From positions 1 through 43,697 of the forward strand of contig DATFXF010000065.1 of the NCBI GenBank assembly GCA_035258565.1: a stretch of DNA of 43,697 nt, written 5' to 3'. This stretch comes from DATFXF01 sp035258565 (GTDB taxonomy: Bacteria; Acidobacteriota; Terriglobia; Acidiferrales; UBA7541). A program made the position numbers and the translations under genes. How positions within the stretch are numbered: position 1 is the stretch's first letter; each line of letters starts with the position of its first letter. The notes below the pieces were generated by a model. That model did no database searches. It saw nothing but the letters and a program-made list of their open reading frames with translations, and had not been told where the DNA came from. Positions 31,502 through 40,550 of this stretch are shown piece by piece.

Positions 31502-34180
31502 ATGAGCCCCGCACGAACGGACACGTTTCGAACATGCACCAGTTTGAAGGTGGACACGGAAAGCTACGACATTTTCCATCTCGGCGTCCTCGAGAAGTGC
31601 AAGGTCGGCCAGGTTTCCAGGCTGCCCTTCTCGCTCAAAGTGCTGCTCGAAAACCTGCTGCGCCAGGAGGACGGCCGGCTGGTCCGCGCCGGCGATATCG
31701 AGGCCCTCTCCCGCTGGCCGCAGGATCGGGGAAGGGCGGCCTCGCAGAAGGAGATCACGTTCATGCCGGCTCGCGTGCTGCTCCAGGATTTCACCGGCGT
31801 GCCAGCGATCGTAGACCTTGCCGCCATGCGCGAGGCTATGCGCCGCATGGGCGGCGACCCGAAGAAAATCAATCCCCTCCTGCCGGCCGAGCTTGTGATT
31901 GACCATTCCGTGCAGGTGGACCGCTTCGGCTCGGATGCGGCATTCGCCTTTAACGCCAATCTCGAATTCCAGCGGAATGTCGAGCGTTACGCCTTTCTGC
32001 GCTGGGGCCAGAAGGCGTTCCAGAACTTCCAGGTCGTGCCGCCGGACACCGGAATCGTCCACCAGGTGAACCTCGAATACCTGGCTCGCGTGGTGTTTTC
32101 CGCAAGGAATGACGGGAAGACTCTTGCCTTCCCCGATTCGCTCGTGGGCACCGATTCCCACACCACGATGATCAACGCCCTTGGCGTTTTCGGGTGGGGC
32201 GTGGGCGGAATCGAGGCCGAAGCAGCCATGCTCGGCCAACCGCTTTCGATGCTGATCCCCGAAGTGCTGGGCTTCAAGCTGCATGGACGCCTGCCGGAAG
32301 GCGCCACGGCCACCGACTTGGTGCTGACGGTTACCGAGATGCTGCGCAAGAAAGGCGTAGTCGGCAGGTTTGTCGAGTTCTACGGCACGGGTCTGTCGAG
32401 CCTGAGTCTGCCCGACCGCGCCACAATCGCCAACATGGCCCCCGAATATGGCGCCACAATGGGCTTCTTCCCGGTGGACAGCGAGACGCTCGCCTATCTG
32501 CGCTTCACCGGCCGCGATGACCGGCTAGTGCGCCTGGTCGAGGTCTACAGCAAGGAGCAGGGCCTTTTCCGTACCGACGACACGCCCGACCCGGTCTTTT
32601 CCGATACGCTCGAGCTCAATCTGAGCGACGTCGAGCCGACTGTTGCCGGGCCCAAGCGCCCGCAGGACCGAGTCCCGCTGCGCCAGGCGAAGTCGTCGTT
32701 CTTGAAAGCGCTCGAGGGCGTGCCGGAGAAGAGTGTCCGGGTGGAGAACAATGGCGACCGGTTCGAGCTGGGCAACGGCTCGGTGGTGATTGCCGCCATC
32801 ACGAGTTGCACGAATACGTCGAACCCATCGCTGATGCTGGGCGCCGGCCTGCTGGCCAAAAAAGCAGTCGAGCGCGGGCTCAACTCCAAGCCCTGGGTGA
32901 AGACGAGCCTGGCGCCGGGTTCGAAGGTGGTGACAGACTACCTGAAAAGCGCGGGCCTGATGCCGTATCTCGAAAAACTGCGCTTCCATCTGGTGGGCTT
33001 CGGCTGCACAACCTGCATCGGCAATAGTGGGCCATTGCCCGAGCCCATTGGGGCGGCGATCAAGGAGAACAATCTGATCGCTGTTGCGGTGCTGAGCGGC
33101 AACCGCAATTTCGAGGGCCGCATTCACCCCCTGGTGCGCGCGAACTATCTGGCTTCCCCACCCCTTGTGGTGGCCTATGCACTCGCCGGCCGGATGGACA
33201 TGGACCTCGCGAACGAACCGTTGGGCACCGACACCCAGGGCAAGGCGGTCTACCTGCGCGATATCTGGCCGACGCCGCAGGAAGTCGAGAGCACCGTGCG
33301 CGCAGCGGTGAACACGGCGATGTTCCACAAAGAATACAGCGAAGTCTTCGACGGCGACGAGCGCTGGCGTTCACTACGCGTGCCGGAGGGCGATCTCTAC
33401 GCCTGGGACGAGCATTCGACCTACATCAAGCATCCACCGTTCTTCGAGGGCATGCCGAACACGCCTCCAGCGCTCAAGGACATTCGTGGCGCGCGCGTGC
33501 TCGCCGTGCTGGGTGACAGCGTCACGACGGATCATATTTCGCCCGCTGGCTCGATCCCTCCCGACAGCCCCGCGGGTAAATACCTGATCGCGCAGGGCGT
33601 GCGACCCGGGGACTTCAACTCCTACGGTGCACGGCGCGGCAACCACGAAGTGATGATGCGTGGCACGTTTGCCAACATTCGCCTCCGTAATCTGCTCGTG
33701 CCGGGCACCGAGGGCGGTTGGACCGTGCACCTACCCGAGCGCGAAAAGATGTCCATCTACGACGCCGCAATGCGCTACAAGGAGGAAAAGGTCCCGCTCC
33801 TTGCCATCGCAGGCAAGGAGTATGGCGCCGGCTCCTCGCGCGACTGGGCCGCCAAAGGGACGCGGCTGCTCGGCGTGCGCGCAGTGATCGCGGAAAGCTT
33901 CGAGCGCATTCACCGCAGCAATCTGCTCGGCATGGGCGTCCTGCCGCTGGAATTCGACCCGGGCGAATCGCGAGAAACGCTGGGCCTGACGGGTTTCGAG
34001 GTCTACGACATCGAGGGCGTCGAGAGGCTCAAGCCGCGGGAGACGCTCCGCGTGCGGGCGCGGGATGAAAGCGGGAGGGAGAAAAGCTTCCAGGTTGCGG
34101 CCCGCGCGGACACGCCGGAAGAGGTCAGCTACTATCGCCACGGCGGCATTTTGCAGTACGTGCTACGCCACATGCTCTAG
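31502..34180 (+). CDS. acnA: Aconitate hydratase (AcnA type)
   Basis: Interconverts citrate and isocitrate in the TCA cycle; 892 aa, the AcnA/IRP length. The three 4Fe-4S ligands are visible in AITSCTNTSNPSLM and HLVGFGCTTCIGNSGPLPEP. Other blocks are LVIDHSVQVDRFGSDAAF, GTDSHTTMINALGVFGWGVG, GRFVEFYGTGLSSLSLPDRA, the swivel-domain DSVTTDHISPAGSIPPDSPA and AGKEYGAGSSRDWAAKGTRL. The ATG at 31502 follows a leader with TATCAT but no clear Shine-Dalgarno. It is divergent from the radical SAM gene with a 129-bp shared region. Confidence 0.96.
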   Translation: MSPARTDTFRTCTSLKVDTESYDIFHLGVLEKCKVGQVSRLPFSLKVLLENLLRQEDGRLVRAGDIEALSRWPQDRGRAASQKEITFMPARVLLQDFTGVPAIVDLAAMREAMRRMGGDPKKINPLLPAELVIDHSVQVDRFGSDAAFAFNANLEFQRNVERYAFLRWGQKAFQNFQVVPPDTGIVHQVNLEYLARVVFSARNDGKTLAFPDSLVGTDSHTTMINALGVFGWGVGGIEAEAAMLGQPLSMLIPEVLGFKLHGRLPEGATATDLVLTVTEMLRKKGVVGRFVEFYGTGLSSLSLPDRATIANMAPEYGATMGFFPVDSETLAYLRFTGRDDRLVRLVEVYSKEQGLFRTDDTPDPVFSDTLELNLSDVEPTVAGPKRPQDRVPLRQAKSSFLKALEGVPEKSVRVENNGDRFELGNGSVVIAAITSCTNTSNPSLMLGAGLLAKKAVERGLNSKPWVKTSLAPGSKVVTDYLKSAGLMPYLEKLRFHLVGFGCTTCIGNSGPLPEPIGAAIKENNLIAVAVLSGNRNFEGRIHPLVRANYLASPPLVVAYALAGRMDMDLANEPLGTDTQGKAVYLRDIWPTPQEVESTVRAAVNTAMFHKEYSEVFDGDERWRSLRVPEGDLYAWDEHSTYIKHPPFFEGMPNTPPALKDIRGARVLAVLGDSVTTDHISPAGSIPPDSPAGKYLIAQGVRPGDFNSYGARRGNHEVMMRGTFANIRLRNLLVPGTEGGWTVHLPEREKMSIYDAAMRYKEEKVPLLAIAGKEYGAGSSRDWAAKGTRLLGVRAVIAESFERIHRSNLLGMGVLPLEFDPGESRETLGLTGFEVYDIEGVERLKPRETLRVRARDESGREKSFQVAARADTPEEVSYYRHGGILQYVLRHML

Positions 34181-34212
34181 CGGCCAGGCGCAGCAGGCCC
34201 CCCCAGCCAGCA

Positions 34213-34647
34213 CTACCTCGCAGACGCGCCAAATGCCTCCCGGACATGTGGCCGTAGCAGGTACCACAGTATCAGGAGGTCCAGCACCACGACGGCCACT
34301 TCCCGCACCAGCAGCAGCGGGTGCATGCGCGCCAAGGAATTGGCAATCCCTGCTAGCGAAGACAGAAGCCCGAGCACGAGGAGGACCATGGCCAGAATGC
34401 GCGCCCAGTTGTGCAGCTTCAACAGGCCGACGCCCACGGCAACATAGAGCATCGCGAAGATGAAAACAATCCCGCCAAGGACGGGTGCGATGCGCGCGAG
34501 CATCGCTGGATCCAAGCCTCTTGCCGGCCCTGCCATCTGGGCGAGTGCTGGACCACCCCGGAAAAAAAATAGCGAGCTCCAGCCCGTAAAAGCCGCGAAA
34601 ACGATACACAGGATTCCCAGGATGGTAACTCCAGCAGGTCGCTTCAT
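34213..34647 (-). CDS. Small four-helix membrane protein, unrecognised
   Basis: 144 aa with four predicted membrane helices (VTILGILCIVFAAFTGWSSL; VLGGIVFIFAMLYVAVGVGL; ARILAMVLLVLGLLSSLAGI; VREVAVVVLDLLILWYLLRP) and short loops. The pattern MKRPxGVTILGIL...GLLKLxNWARILAMVL is common in small bacterial membrane proteins of unknown role, several annotated as DUF families. It is downstream of the S46 peptidase on the same strand with a 76-bp gap. No function can be assigned. Confidence 0.75.
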   Translation of the reverse strand: MKRPAGVTILGILCIVFAAFTGWSSLFFFRGGPALAQMAGPARGLDPAMLARIAPVLGGIVFIFAMLYVAVGVGLLKLHNWARILAMVLLVLGLLSSLAGIANSLARMHPLLLVREVAVVVLDLLILWYLLRPHVREAFGASAR

Positions 34648-34723
34648 GGATCCTCACCTTCGCAGGCTGAATATCCTAGCACCCGCGCGCCAGTCCTCTG
34701 TGTTCCGATCGATGCAACCCGAG

Positions 34724-36799
34724 TCATCTGGCTCCGGCGACATGCAGCTCACGGAGGACGGCATCCGCAGCATACACCTTGCGCAGCGCTTCGATGATGG
34801 CGGCGGCGTGCACGGCGACGGTTCGGGCCTGCTCGTCCCGGTAGAGGAAATCGTTAGGAATCTGCTGGAGGTTTCCATCGAAGACGATGCCTACCAGCTC
34901 GGCATTGCGATTGATCACCGGGCTGCCAGAATTGCCGCCGGTGATGTCCGGCGTCGAGACGAAGTTGAAGGGCGTATCCAGATTGAGTGCGGACTTCTTG
35001 TCGAGCCAGCGCTGGGGAAGCTTGTAGGGCGGGACATCCGCCGAGTTCTCGTACAGCCCGCAGAAGGTGGTGTACCAGCGCCGTGGGCGGCCCTCGTCCG
35101 TGTAGCCCTTGACGGCGCCAAAGCTGAGCCGTAGTGTGAAGGTCGCCTCTGGATAGACCTCGGTGCCGCGAAGGGCGAAGAGCGCGCGGGCCAGCAGCGT
35201 GCCGTTCGCGCGCTCGATCGCTTGCACCTCGTCCTCGTAGCGCTTGCGGAACTGGCGCGCCCGCGCGTCCACCAGGCGCGCAAGCGCGAGCATCGCGTCC
35301 GTCGAATCATCCACCGCCTTTTGGCCGCCATCGAACAGCCGCTTGCGCTCGCCCACAGACTGGAGCTTCGAGCCCTTCACGTGGGCAGCAGCCGCTTCCG
35401 TTGGCGTACGTCCGGCAAGAACCTGCTTCACGAGGGCGTCGCCCGGCCCGAGCGCGTCGCTCATCTCGGCGAACGCCTGGGCCAACATGATTGTTTCGGT
35501 GGCGTCGTAGACGGGAGCCTCGGAGAACAGGGATTGCTTCAGAGATTCGAGACTTGAGTCGCGATACTCCACCAGGCGCTGGTCGTTGGGCTTGGCGCGC
35601 TCGACGGGCAGGCGCACGAGATCGCGTGCGTGCACATAGAGCGTCGATTGGCGCAGTGCCCAGCTGAACAGCCGGTAGGTGCGATAAAACTCGGAAAATT
35701 TCTTCTCCGCTCGGGCGATAGCGTCCCAGGCCCCGCCGAACTCTTTTTGCATCTTCGGGTCCGCACCGACACGAGCACGGAGTTCCTTCTCCACCAAGGC
35801 GCGCCGCGCCAGGAAGGTGGGGTCTTGCAAGCCGGCCTCTAATCCTGCGACACCTTTGACGGAGTTCTCATAGAAGAAAATCGTGTCCCGGGCAATGCGT
35901 GCCTCCTCTTTCCCACGGGTAGAAAAGTTGCGGAGCAAGGCGAGCCGGGCGCGAAGCATCCTCAGGGTCTCCGGGAATTGAACGTCGCGCGCGAACTCGA
36001 GTTGCGCCATGGTCTTCTGCCGACTCGTGGAGCCGGGGTTGCCCGAGACAAACACGAGGTTGCCTTCCCCGACGCCCTGCGGATTCCAAACCAGGTAGTG
36101 TTCGACGCGAAGCGGCTGGCCATTCTCATAAATGTGGAAGAAAGCGACGTCCAGGTCGTAGCGCGGATAGGTGAAGTTGTCCGGGTCGCCACCATAGAAC
36201 GCGATATCCGCCTCGGGCGCGAACACGAGCCTCACGTCGGTGTACTTCTTGTAGCGGTAGAGATTGAACACGCCCCCCTCATAGAGCGTGATCACGTCGC
36301 AGCGTTGCCCGGTGCGTTCGTTGCACTCCTTCTCCAGGCGCGCCATGGCAGCTCTTTGAGCGGCGCTCCGCGCCGCAGGGTTCATTTCCGGCCGGGTTTG
36401 CGCGTTGACGGCCGATGTCACATCTTCTATCCCCACCAGCACATTCAATTCGAGGTCGGGGCACTTTGCTTCCTGCTCGCGAGTGGGCGCGTAGAAGCCC
36501 TCCGCCATGTAGTCGTGCATGGCCGAACCCAGCTCGTGTATGCAATCGGAGCCCACGTGGTGGTTGGTCATCACCAGCCCTTCCGGACTGACGAACGCAC
36601 CCGACCCCCCGTTATTAAAGCGCAGCGAGCTCAACCGAACGTGGTCGAGCCAGGCGTCCGACGGCGCGAAGCCGTAGTGTTGCTCGACGATCTGCTTGGG
36701 GAAATGATTGAACGTCCACATCCCCTCATCTGCCCGGGCCGCAAGCGCGGCAGCAAACGGGATCGCAAGAATTGCCAAAGACAAAAGGCGTCGGGTCAT
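34724..36799 (-). CDS. S46 family dipeptidyl peptidase (DPP7-like)
   Basis: Secreted serine exopeptidase, 691 aa, that removes N-terminal dipeptides from oligopeptides in the periplasm. It has a signal peptide (LLSLAILAIPFAAALAARAD), then the chymotrypsin-like fold: catalytic His in GLVMTNHHVGSDCIHELGS, FYGGDPDNFTYPRYDLDVAF with the catalytic Asp region, and Ser624 in TGGNSGSPVINRNAELVGIV. Eighteen residues after the serine is Gly642 (IVFDGN); the equivalent residue is Gly in DPP7 and Arg in the acidic-specific DPP11, so hydrophobic P1 specificity is inferred. The ATG at 36799 has AGGGAG upstream; an in-frame ATG at 36835 is less likely. Confidence 0.92.
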   Translation of the reverse strand: MTRRLLSLAILAIPFAAALAARADEGMWTFNHFPKQIVEQHYGFAPSDAWLDHVRLSSLRFNNGGSGAFVSPEGLVMTNHHVGSDCIHELGSAMHDYMAEGFYAPTREQEAKCPDLELNVLVGIEDVTSAVNAQTRPEMNPAARSAAQRAAMARLEKECNERTGQRCDVITLYEGGVFNLYRYKKYTDVRLVFAPEADIAFYGGDPDNFTYPRYDLDVAFFHIYENGQPLRVEHYLVWNPQGVGEGNLVFVSGNPGSTSRQKTMAQLEFARDVQFPETLRMLRARLALLRNFSTRGKEEARIARDTIFFYENSVKGVAGLEAGLQDPTFLARRALVEKELRARVGADPKMQKEFGGAWDAIARAEKKFSEFYRTYRLFSWALRQSTLYVHARDLVRLPVERAKPNDQRLVEYRDSSLESLKQSLFSEAPVYDATETIMLAQAFAEMSDALGPGDALVKQVLAGRTPTEAAAAHVKGSKLQSVGERKRLFDGGQKAVDDSTDAMLALARLVDARARQFRKRYEDEVQAIERANGTLLARALFALRGTEVYPEATFTLRLSFGAVKGYTDEGRPRRWYTTFCGLYENSADVPPYKLPQRWLDKKSALNLDTPFNFVSTPDITGGNSGSPVINRNAELVGIVFDGNLQQIPNDFLYRDEQARTVAVHAAAIIEALRKVYAADAVLRELHVAGAR

Positions 36800-36860
36800 G
36801 CCGGTCTCCCTAACGGACTGCGCAATCTTCCTCATTACTCGGCTCCCTCACCCCATATTA

Positions 36861-36897
36861 AACAGAAAAACGGCCGAGCCGGAAGGCCGGGGCCGTT
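36861..36897 (-). terminator. Rho-independent terminator of the TonB-receptor gene
   Basis: On the minus strand AACGGCC ... GGCCGTT forms a perfect 7-bp outer stem with an inner CCGG/CCGG helix, followed directly by TTTCTGTTT. It lies 33 nt after the receptor stop and separates it from the S46 peptidase gene. Confidence 0.75.
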
Positions 36898-36929
36898 TGC
36901 TCCGGAAGAGTACGGGCGCCAAGATGCTT

Positions 36930-39900
36930 TTAGAAGAGTAGCTTCACCGCGAATTGGACGCTGCGCGGGCCACCACCGCCCAGGATCGGGTTGCCCAAGC
37001 CCACGTCAGACGTGGCGGTGATGGGCAGGAACCCGACGCTCTTGCCGCTGACCGAATCGACTCCAGAGAAGTTATTCGCGGTCGCCCGATTGGGAGCCGC
37101 ATCGGCAAAGAACGACACGGCCAGAGGATTGGCGAAGTTGGGGTGGTTAGTCAGGTTGTAAAAGTCCCCGCGGAACAACAGCTTGAAGCCCTCGGTGATC
37201 GACGTTACCTTGCTCACGGCGAAATCGAAATTCCGGTAGTGGGGTCCAAGCAGCGCGTTGCGGCCCAGGGTCCCAAAGTGCCGCGTGCCCGGTACGCAGG
37301 TGCCCGCGAAACCGTCCCCGCCTGACGGTGGGTAAGCGCAGGGAATCTTGAAAGAACTGAGGTCTAAGAACTGGGTAGGGTCGCTGGGGTTGTACTTGAC
37401 CGCCGCGACGCGATCGGGCCGGTCGAAGAACTCCCCACTCCCGCTGTAATCGTCAGTGAAATTGTAGTTCAGATGGAAGGGGTGGCCGCTCATTAGCGTC
37501 AGCACCCCGCTCACCTGCCAACCTTCGCCAAAGCGCCCGAGCGCCCCCCACTTGGGGAAATCGTAGCTAGCCGACCAGACGAATCGCTGGCGGACATCAA
37601 AGTTTGAGGGGCCCTTCTCGGCGCGGGGGTTGGTGCTGTCCTGCGGCTGAGCCGCGTTGGGAACGTAGTCCTGGCTGTCGCTGGCAGTGTCAATCGAATG
37701 CGACCACGTGTAAGCGATCTGATGGGTCCAGCCATGCCAGTTACGCTGCGTCAGTGAGACCTGAAGCGAGTTGTAATTGGAAGTGGCCGTGGACTCGAGT
37801 TGGTTGACAAAGAATGGCGGGAAAGGTTCCAGCGAACTGAGGTTAGCTTTGCTATCGAACGGCCGTGGCACACTGGCATCGTTGATGCAGTTGCAAGCCA
37901 AGTCGGCCGCCGTGATCGCAGCCTGGCTCGGCTGGTTGATATCGCGGAAACGGATGAGTTTCCGGCCGGCAGAGCCCACGTAGCCGATCTGGAGCACTGC
38001 GCTGCGGAAGAGTTCCTGCTGGATATTTAGGTTGTAATTATAAACGTATGGTGTGCGGAAGTTCTTGTCCACCGTCGCCGCATCGCTTGTGAAGTCCTGA
38101 GTGAAGACCGCCTGGTCCGGAACCAGGGCCTGGCCTTTCACTGGCTTGAAAAACAGAATGGCGTCTGGAGCAATCGGATTGTAGGCCAAGCCGGCGTTAA
38201 AGGAATTCTCGAAGATCTGCCCAGTAAAAGCATCCTGGGAGAAGACGTCATAGATGACCCCAAACCCGGCCCGAACGACTGTCTTACCCTTACCAGTGAT
38301 GTCCCACGCCACACTCACACGCGGGCTGAAGTTGTTGAAGTCTTTATCATACAGGGGGTCTCGATGGACCAAGCCCCTACTCGGGTCGTAAACGCTGAAG
38401 TGGCTCCCATCCTCGTGAATAACGCCGAAGTAATCCCAGCGCAGGCCTAGGTTCAAGGTGAACCGCGGTGTCCAGCGGAACGAGTCCTGCACGTAAAGGG
38501 CATGTGAGTTCTGGCGGGCCCGGCGATCCGTTTTACCCACAATGATACGGCCCACACCGAAAAGCACAGTGCTATTCGGTTCACCTAAAAGGAAATCCTC
38601 GAGCGCAGGGAAAACGAACACTCCACGGCCACTGAAGTCGTTAAAGGAATCCACTGCAGTGCGCCGGAATTCGTAACCCAATTTCAGGTCGTGCCTTCCA
38701 ATCTTCCAGGAAAAGCCATCAATGGCCTGCCAGTTTGTATCCACGCGGTCGCGCGGGTTGGAGAAGGGCGAAGAACCAAGAAAAGAAAAGGGGGGACCAA
38801 AACGGATGGTGGGCAGACCGAAATCCCGGGGATCGGTGATCCCGGTGTTCAGGTGGAGGGAGGCTTCGGGATTGCCAAATATGTCGCGGTCGGCGGCAAA
38901 AAAGCCGTTGCGGTAGCGATTCCAACCGAAGCGGGCCTCATTCACTTTGCTCGAGGAAAGCGTACTGACTAGGCTTACCGCGACCAACTGCGTGCGGATC
39001 GGTGCAAATGTGTTCGTGCCGGGGAGGTTGTTGCCTCCGGCTAGGCCCAGGGGAAAGCTCTGATTGCTGTTCCCGAAGAAGTAGCGGCCACTCAACTGAT
39101 TGTGCGAACTGAAGCTTTGGTCAATTTTCACGATGAAGCTGTCTACATCATTGAAGGCCGGCGCGCCCGCCACCGAGTTCGGCGAACCGGTTGTGGCGTT
39201 TGGAATATTGACGGCTGGCCAAAGTTCCTTTCCTCCTGAGCATTTGCCATTCGTATTGCAGAAGTTGAACAGATTCAGGATAACCGGGTTGATGAACCTC
39301 GCGTTGCCCTGAACACAGGCGATGATGGTCGTGGCGCACTTCGTTCGGTCGCCGCCGATGGCTGCTATTGCGTCGGCAAAATCACCTAGGGAAGGCACGA
39401 CGTTCAGCGAAGTCACGGAAACACCCTCGCGCTGTCCTTCATAAGCGGCGTAGAAAAAGGTCTTGTCCCTGACGATTGGGCCGCCGAGAGCACCCCCAAA
39501 CTGATTGTTGCGAAAGCGGTCCTTCGGATTGGGTTCGGTGTCGAAGAAGTTGCGGGCATTGAGATGGTCGTTTCGAAAGTACTCGTAAGCGCTGCCGTGC
39601 AATTCGTTGGTGCCGCTTTTGGTCACGATGTTGACGACCCCACCGGAGTTGCGTCCGTATTCGGCTTCGAAGTTCGACAGGATTCTTACCTCAGCAATGG
39701 ACTCAAGAGGAAGGACCGTGCCGGGGGTGCCGAAGACGCCTCCCTGATTGATGGCCGGCAGGTTACGGTAGCCATCGTTCATGTCTGAACCATCGAGTAG
39801 GAAGTTGTTGGCACGGCCGCGATTGCCGTTGACGCTAAACAGCCCGAAGGACCCCGGGGAATCGCCGCCGCCGTTCGGCTCGCCATTCGCGCCAGGAACC

Positions 39901-40376
39901 ATGATGAGAAGCTTGGTGTAGTCGCGCCCGTTGATGGGCAGGTCGAGCACCTGTTTGCTCTCAAAGGCGCCGCCCAATACGTCACTCGTGGTCTCAACCA
40001 GCGGTAACTCTTCGCCCCTTACCTCCACCCGCTGTGCCACGTTGCCCGGGCGCAGGGTGGCATCCACACGCCTCTCCGTGGCCACGTCCACGTGCACATC
40101 GCTGACGACCACAGTCTGGAACCCGGCTTTCTCCACCGTCACCGTGTACGTGCCGATGGGGAGCTCCGGGACCGCGTAACTGCCATCACCCGTGCTTTCG
40201 GTCTGGCGCCCCAGACCGGTCGCCACGTTGCGCACGGTGACCCTGGCACCTGCGACGGCGGCTCCCGAGGTGTCCGAGACCGTGCCCAGAATCGTGCCAC
40301 GAAATGTTTGCGCCGCGGATCCAATAGAGAATCCAAGAATGAGAACAGCCACACCCCAGACCTTCAACCGATTCAT
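36930..40376 (-). CDS. Oar-like TonB-dependent outer-membrane receptor
   Basis: 1148 aa outer-membrane transporter. Signal peptide (VWGVAVLILGFSIGSAAQ); carboxypeptidase-regulatory/Cna-B-like domain (about 23-110: GTILGTVSDTSGAAVAGARV, GSYAVPELPIGTYTVTVEKA); plug domain (about 125-260: LDLPINGRDYTKLLIMVPGA, NNFLLDGSDMNDGY, YGRNSGGVVNIVTKSGTNEL); then a long beta-barrel ending in SVQFAVKLLF with the terminal Phe of outer-membrane proteins. This architecture is expanded in Acidobacteriota. The ATG at 40376 is preceded by GGGGAGGACC. Neighbouring S46 peptidase suggests that peptides or protein-derived ligands are imported, but the substrate is not known. No TonB box is identified with certainty. 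Confidence 0.93.
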   Translation of the reverse strand: MNRLKVWGVAVLILGFSIGSAAQTFRGTILGTVSDTSGAAVAGARVTVRNVATGLGRQTESTGDGSYAVPELPIGTYTVTVEKAGFQTVVVSDVHVDVATERRVDATLRPGNVAQRVEVRGEELPLVETTSDVLGGAFESKQVLDLPINGRDYTKLLIMVPGANGEPNGGGDSPGSFGLFSVNGNRGRANNFLLDGSDMNDGYRNLPAINQGGVFGTPGTVLPLESIAEVRILSNFEAEYGRNSGGVVNIVTKSGTNELHGSAYEYFRNDHLNARNFFDTEPNPKDRFRNNQFGGALGGPIVRDKTFFYAAYEGQREGVSVTSLNVVPSLGDFADAIAAIGGDRTKCATTIIACVQGNARFINPVILNLFNFCNTNGKCSGGKELWPAVNIPNATTGSPNSVAGAPAFNDVDSFIVKIDQSFSSHNQLSGRYFFGNSNQSFPLGLAGGNNLPGTNTFAPIRTQLVAVSLVSTLSSSKVNEARFGWNRYRNGFFAADRDIFGNPEASLHLNTGITDPRDFGLPTIRFGPPFSFLGSSPFSNPRDRVDTNWQAIDGFSWKIGRHDLKLGYEFRRTAVDSFNDFSGRGVFVFPALEDFLLGEPNSTVLFGVGRIIVGKTDRRARQNSHALYVQDSFRWTPRFTLNLGLRWDYFGVIHEDGSHFSVYDPSRGLVHRDPLYDKDFNNFSPRVSVAWDITGKGKTVVRAGFGVIYDVFSQDAFTGQIFENSFNAGLAYNPIAPDAILFFKPVKGQALVPDQAVFTQDFTSDAATVDKNFRTPYVYNYNLNIQQELFRSAVLQIGYVGSAGRKLIRFRDINQPSQAAITAADLACNCINDASVPRPFDSKANLSSLEPFPPFFVNQLESTATSNYNSLQVSLTQRNWHGWTHQIAYTWSHSIDTASDSQDYVPNAAQPQDSTNPRAEKGPSNFDVRQRFVWSASYDFPKWGALGRFGEGWQVSGVLTLMSGHPFHLNYNFTDDYSGSGEFFDRPDRVAAVKYNPSDPTQFLDLSSFKIPCAYPPSGGDGFAGTCVPGTRHFGTLGRNALLGPHYRNFDFAVSKVTSITEGFKLLFRGDFYNLTNHPNFANPLAVSFFADAAPNRATANNFSGVDSVSGKSVGFLPITATSDVGLGNPILGGGGPRSVQFAVKLLF

Positions 40377-40550
40377 GGTCCTCCCCCTCAGGAAGAAATC
40401 GAGACAAGCATGCCCAGGCAAATAACCTCTAGGACGGGTTCCCACCCTCCTGCCCGCCCATACCCTCTACGGGGGACTGTGTTTTTATGGCCTAGTGGCT
40501 TCCGCGCTGTCAAGTGAGTTCCGCCCAGCGCCAGCGAACCCCGCGCGAAC

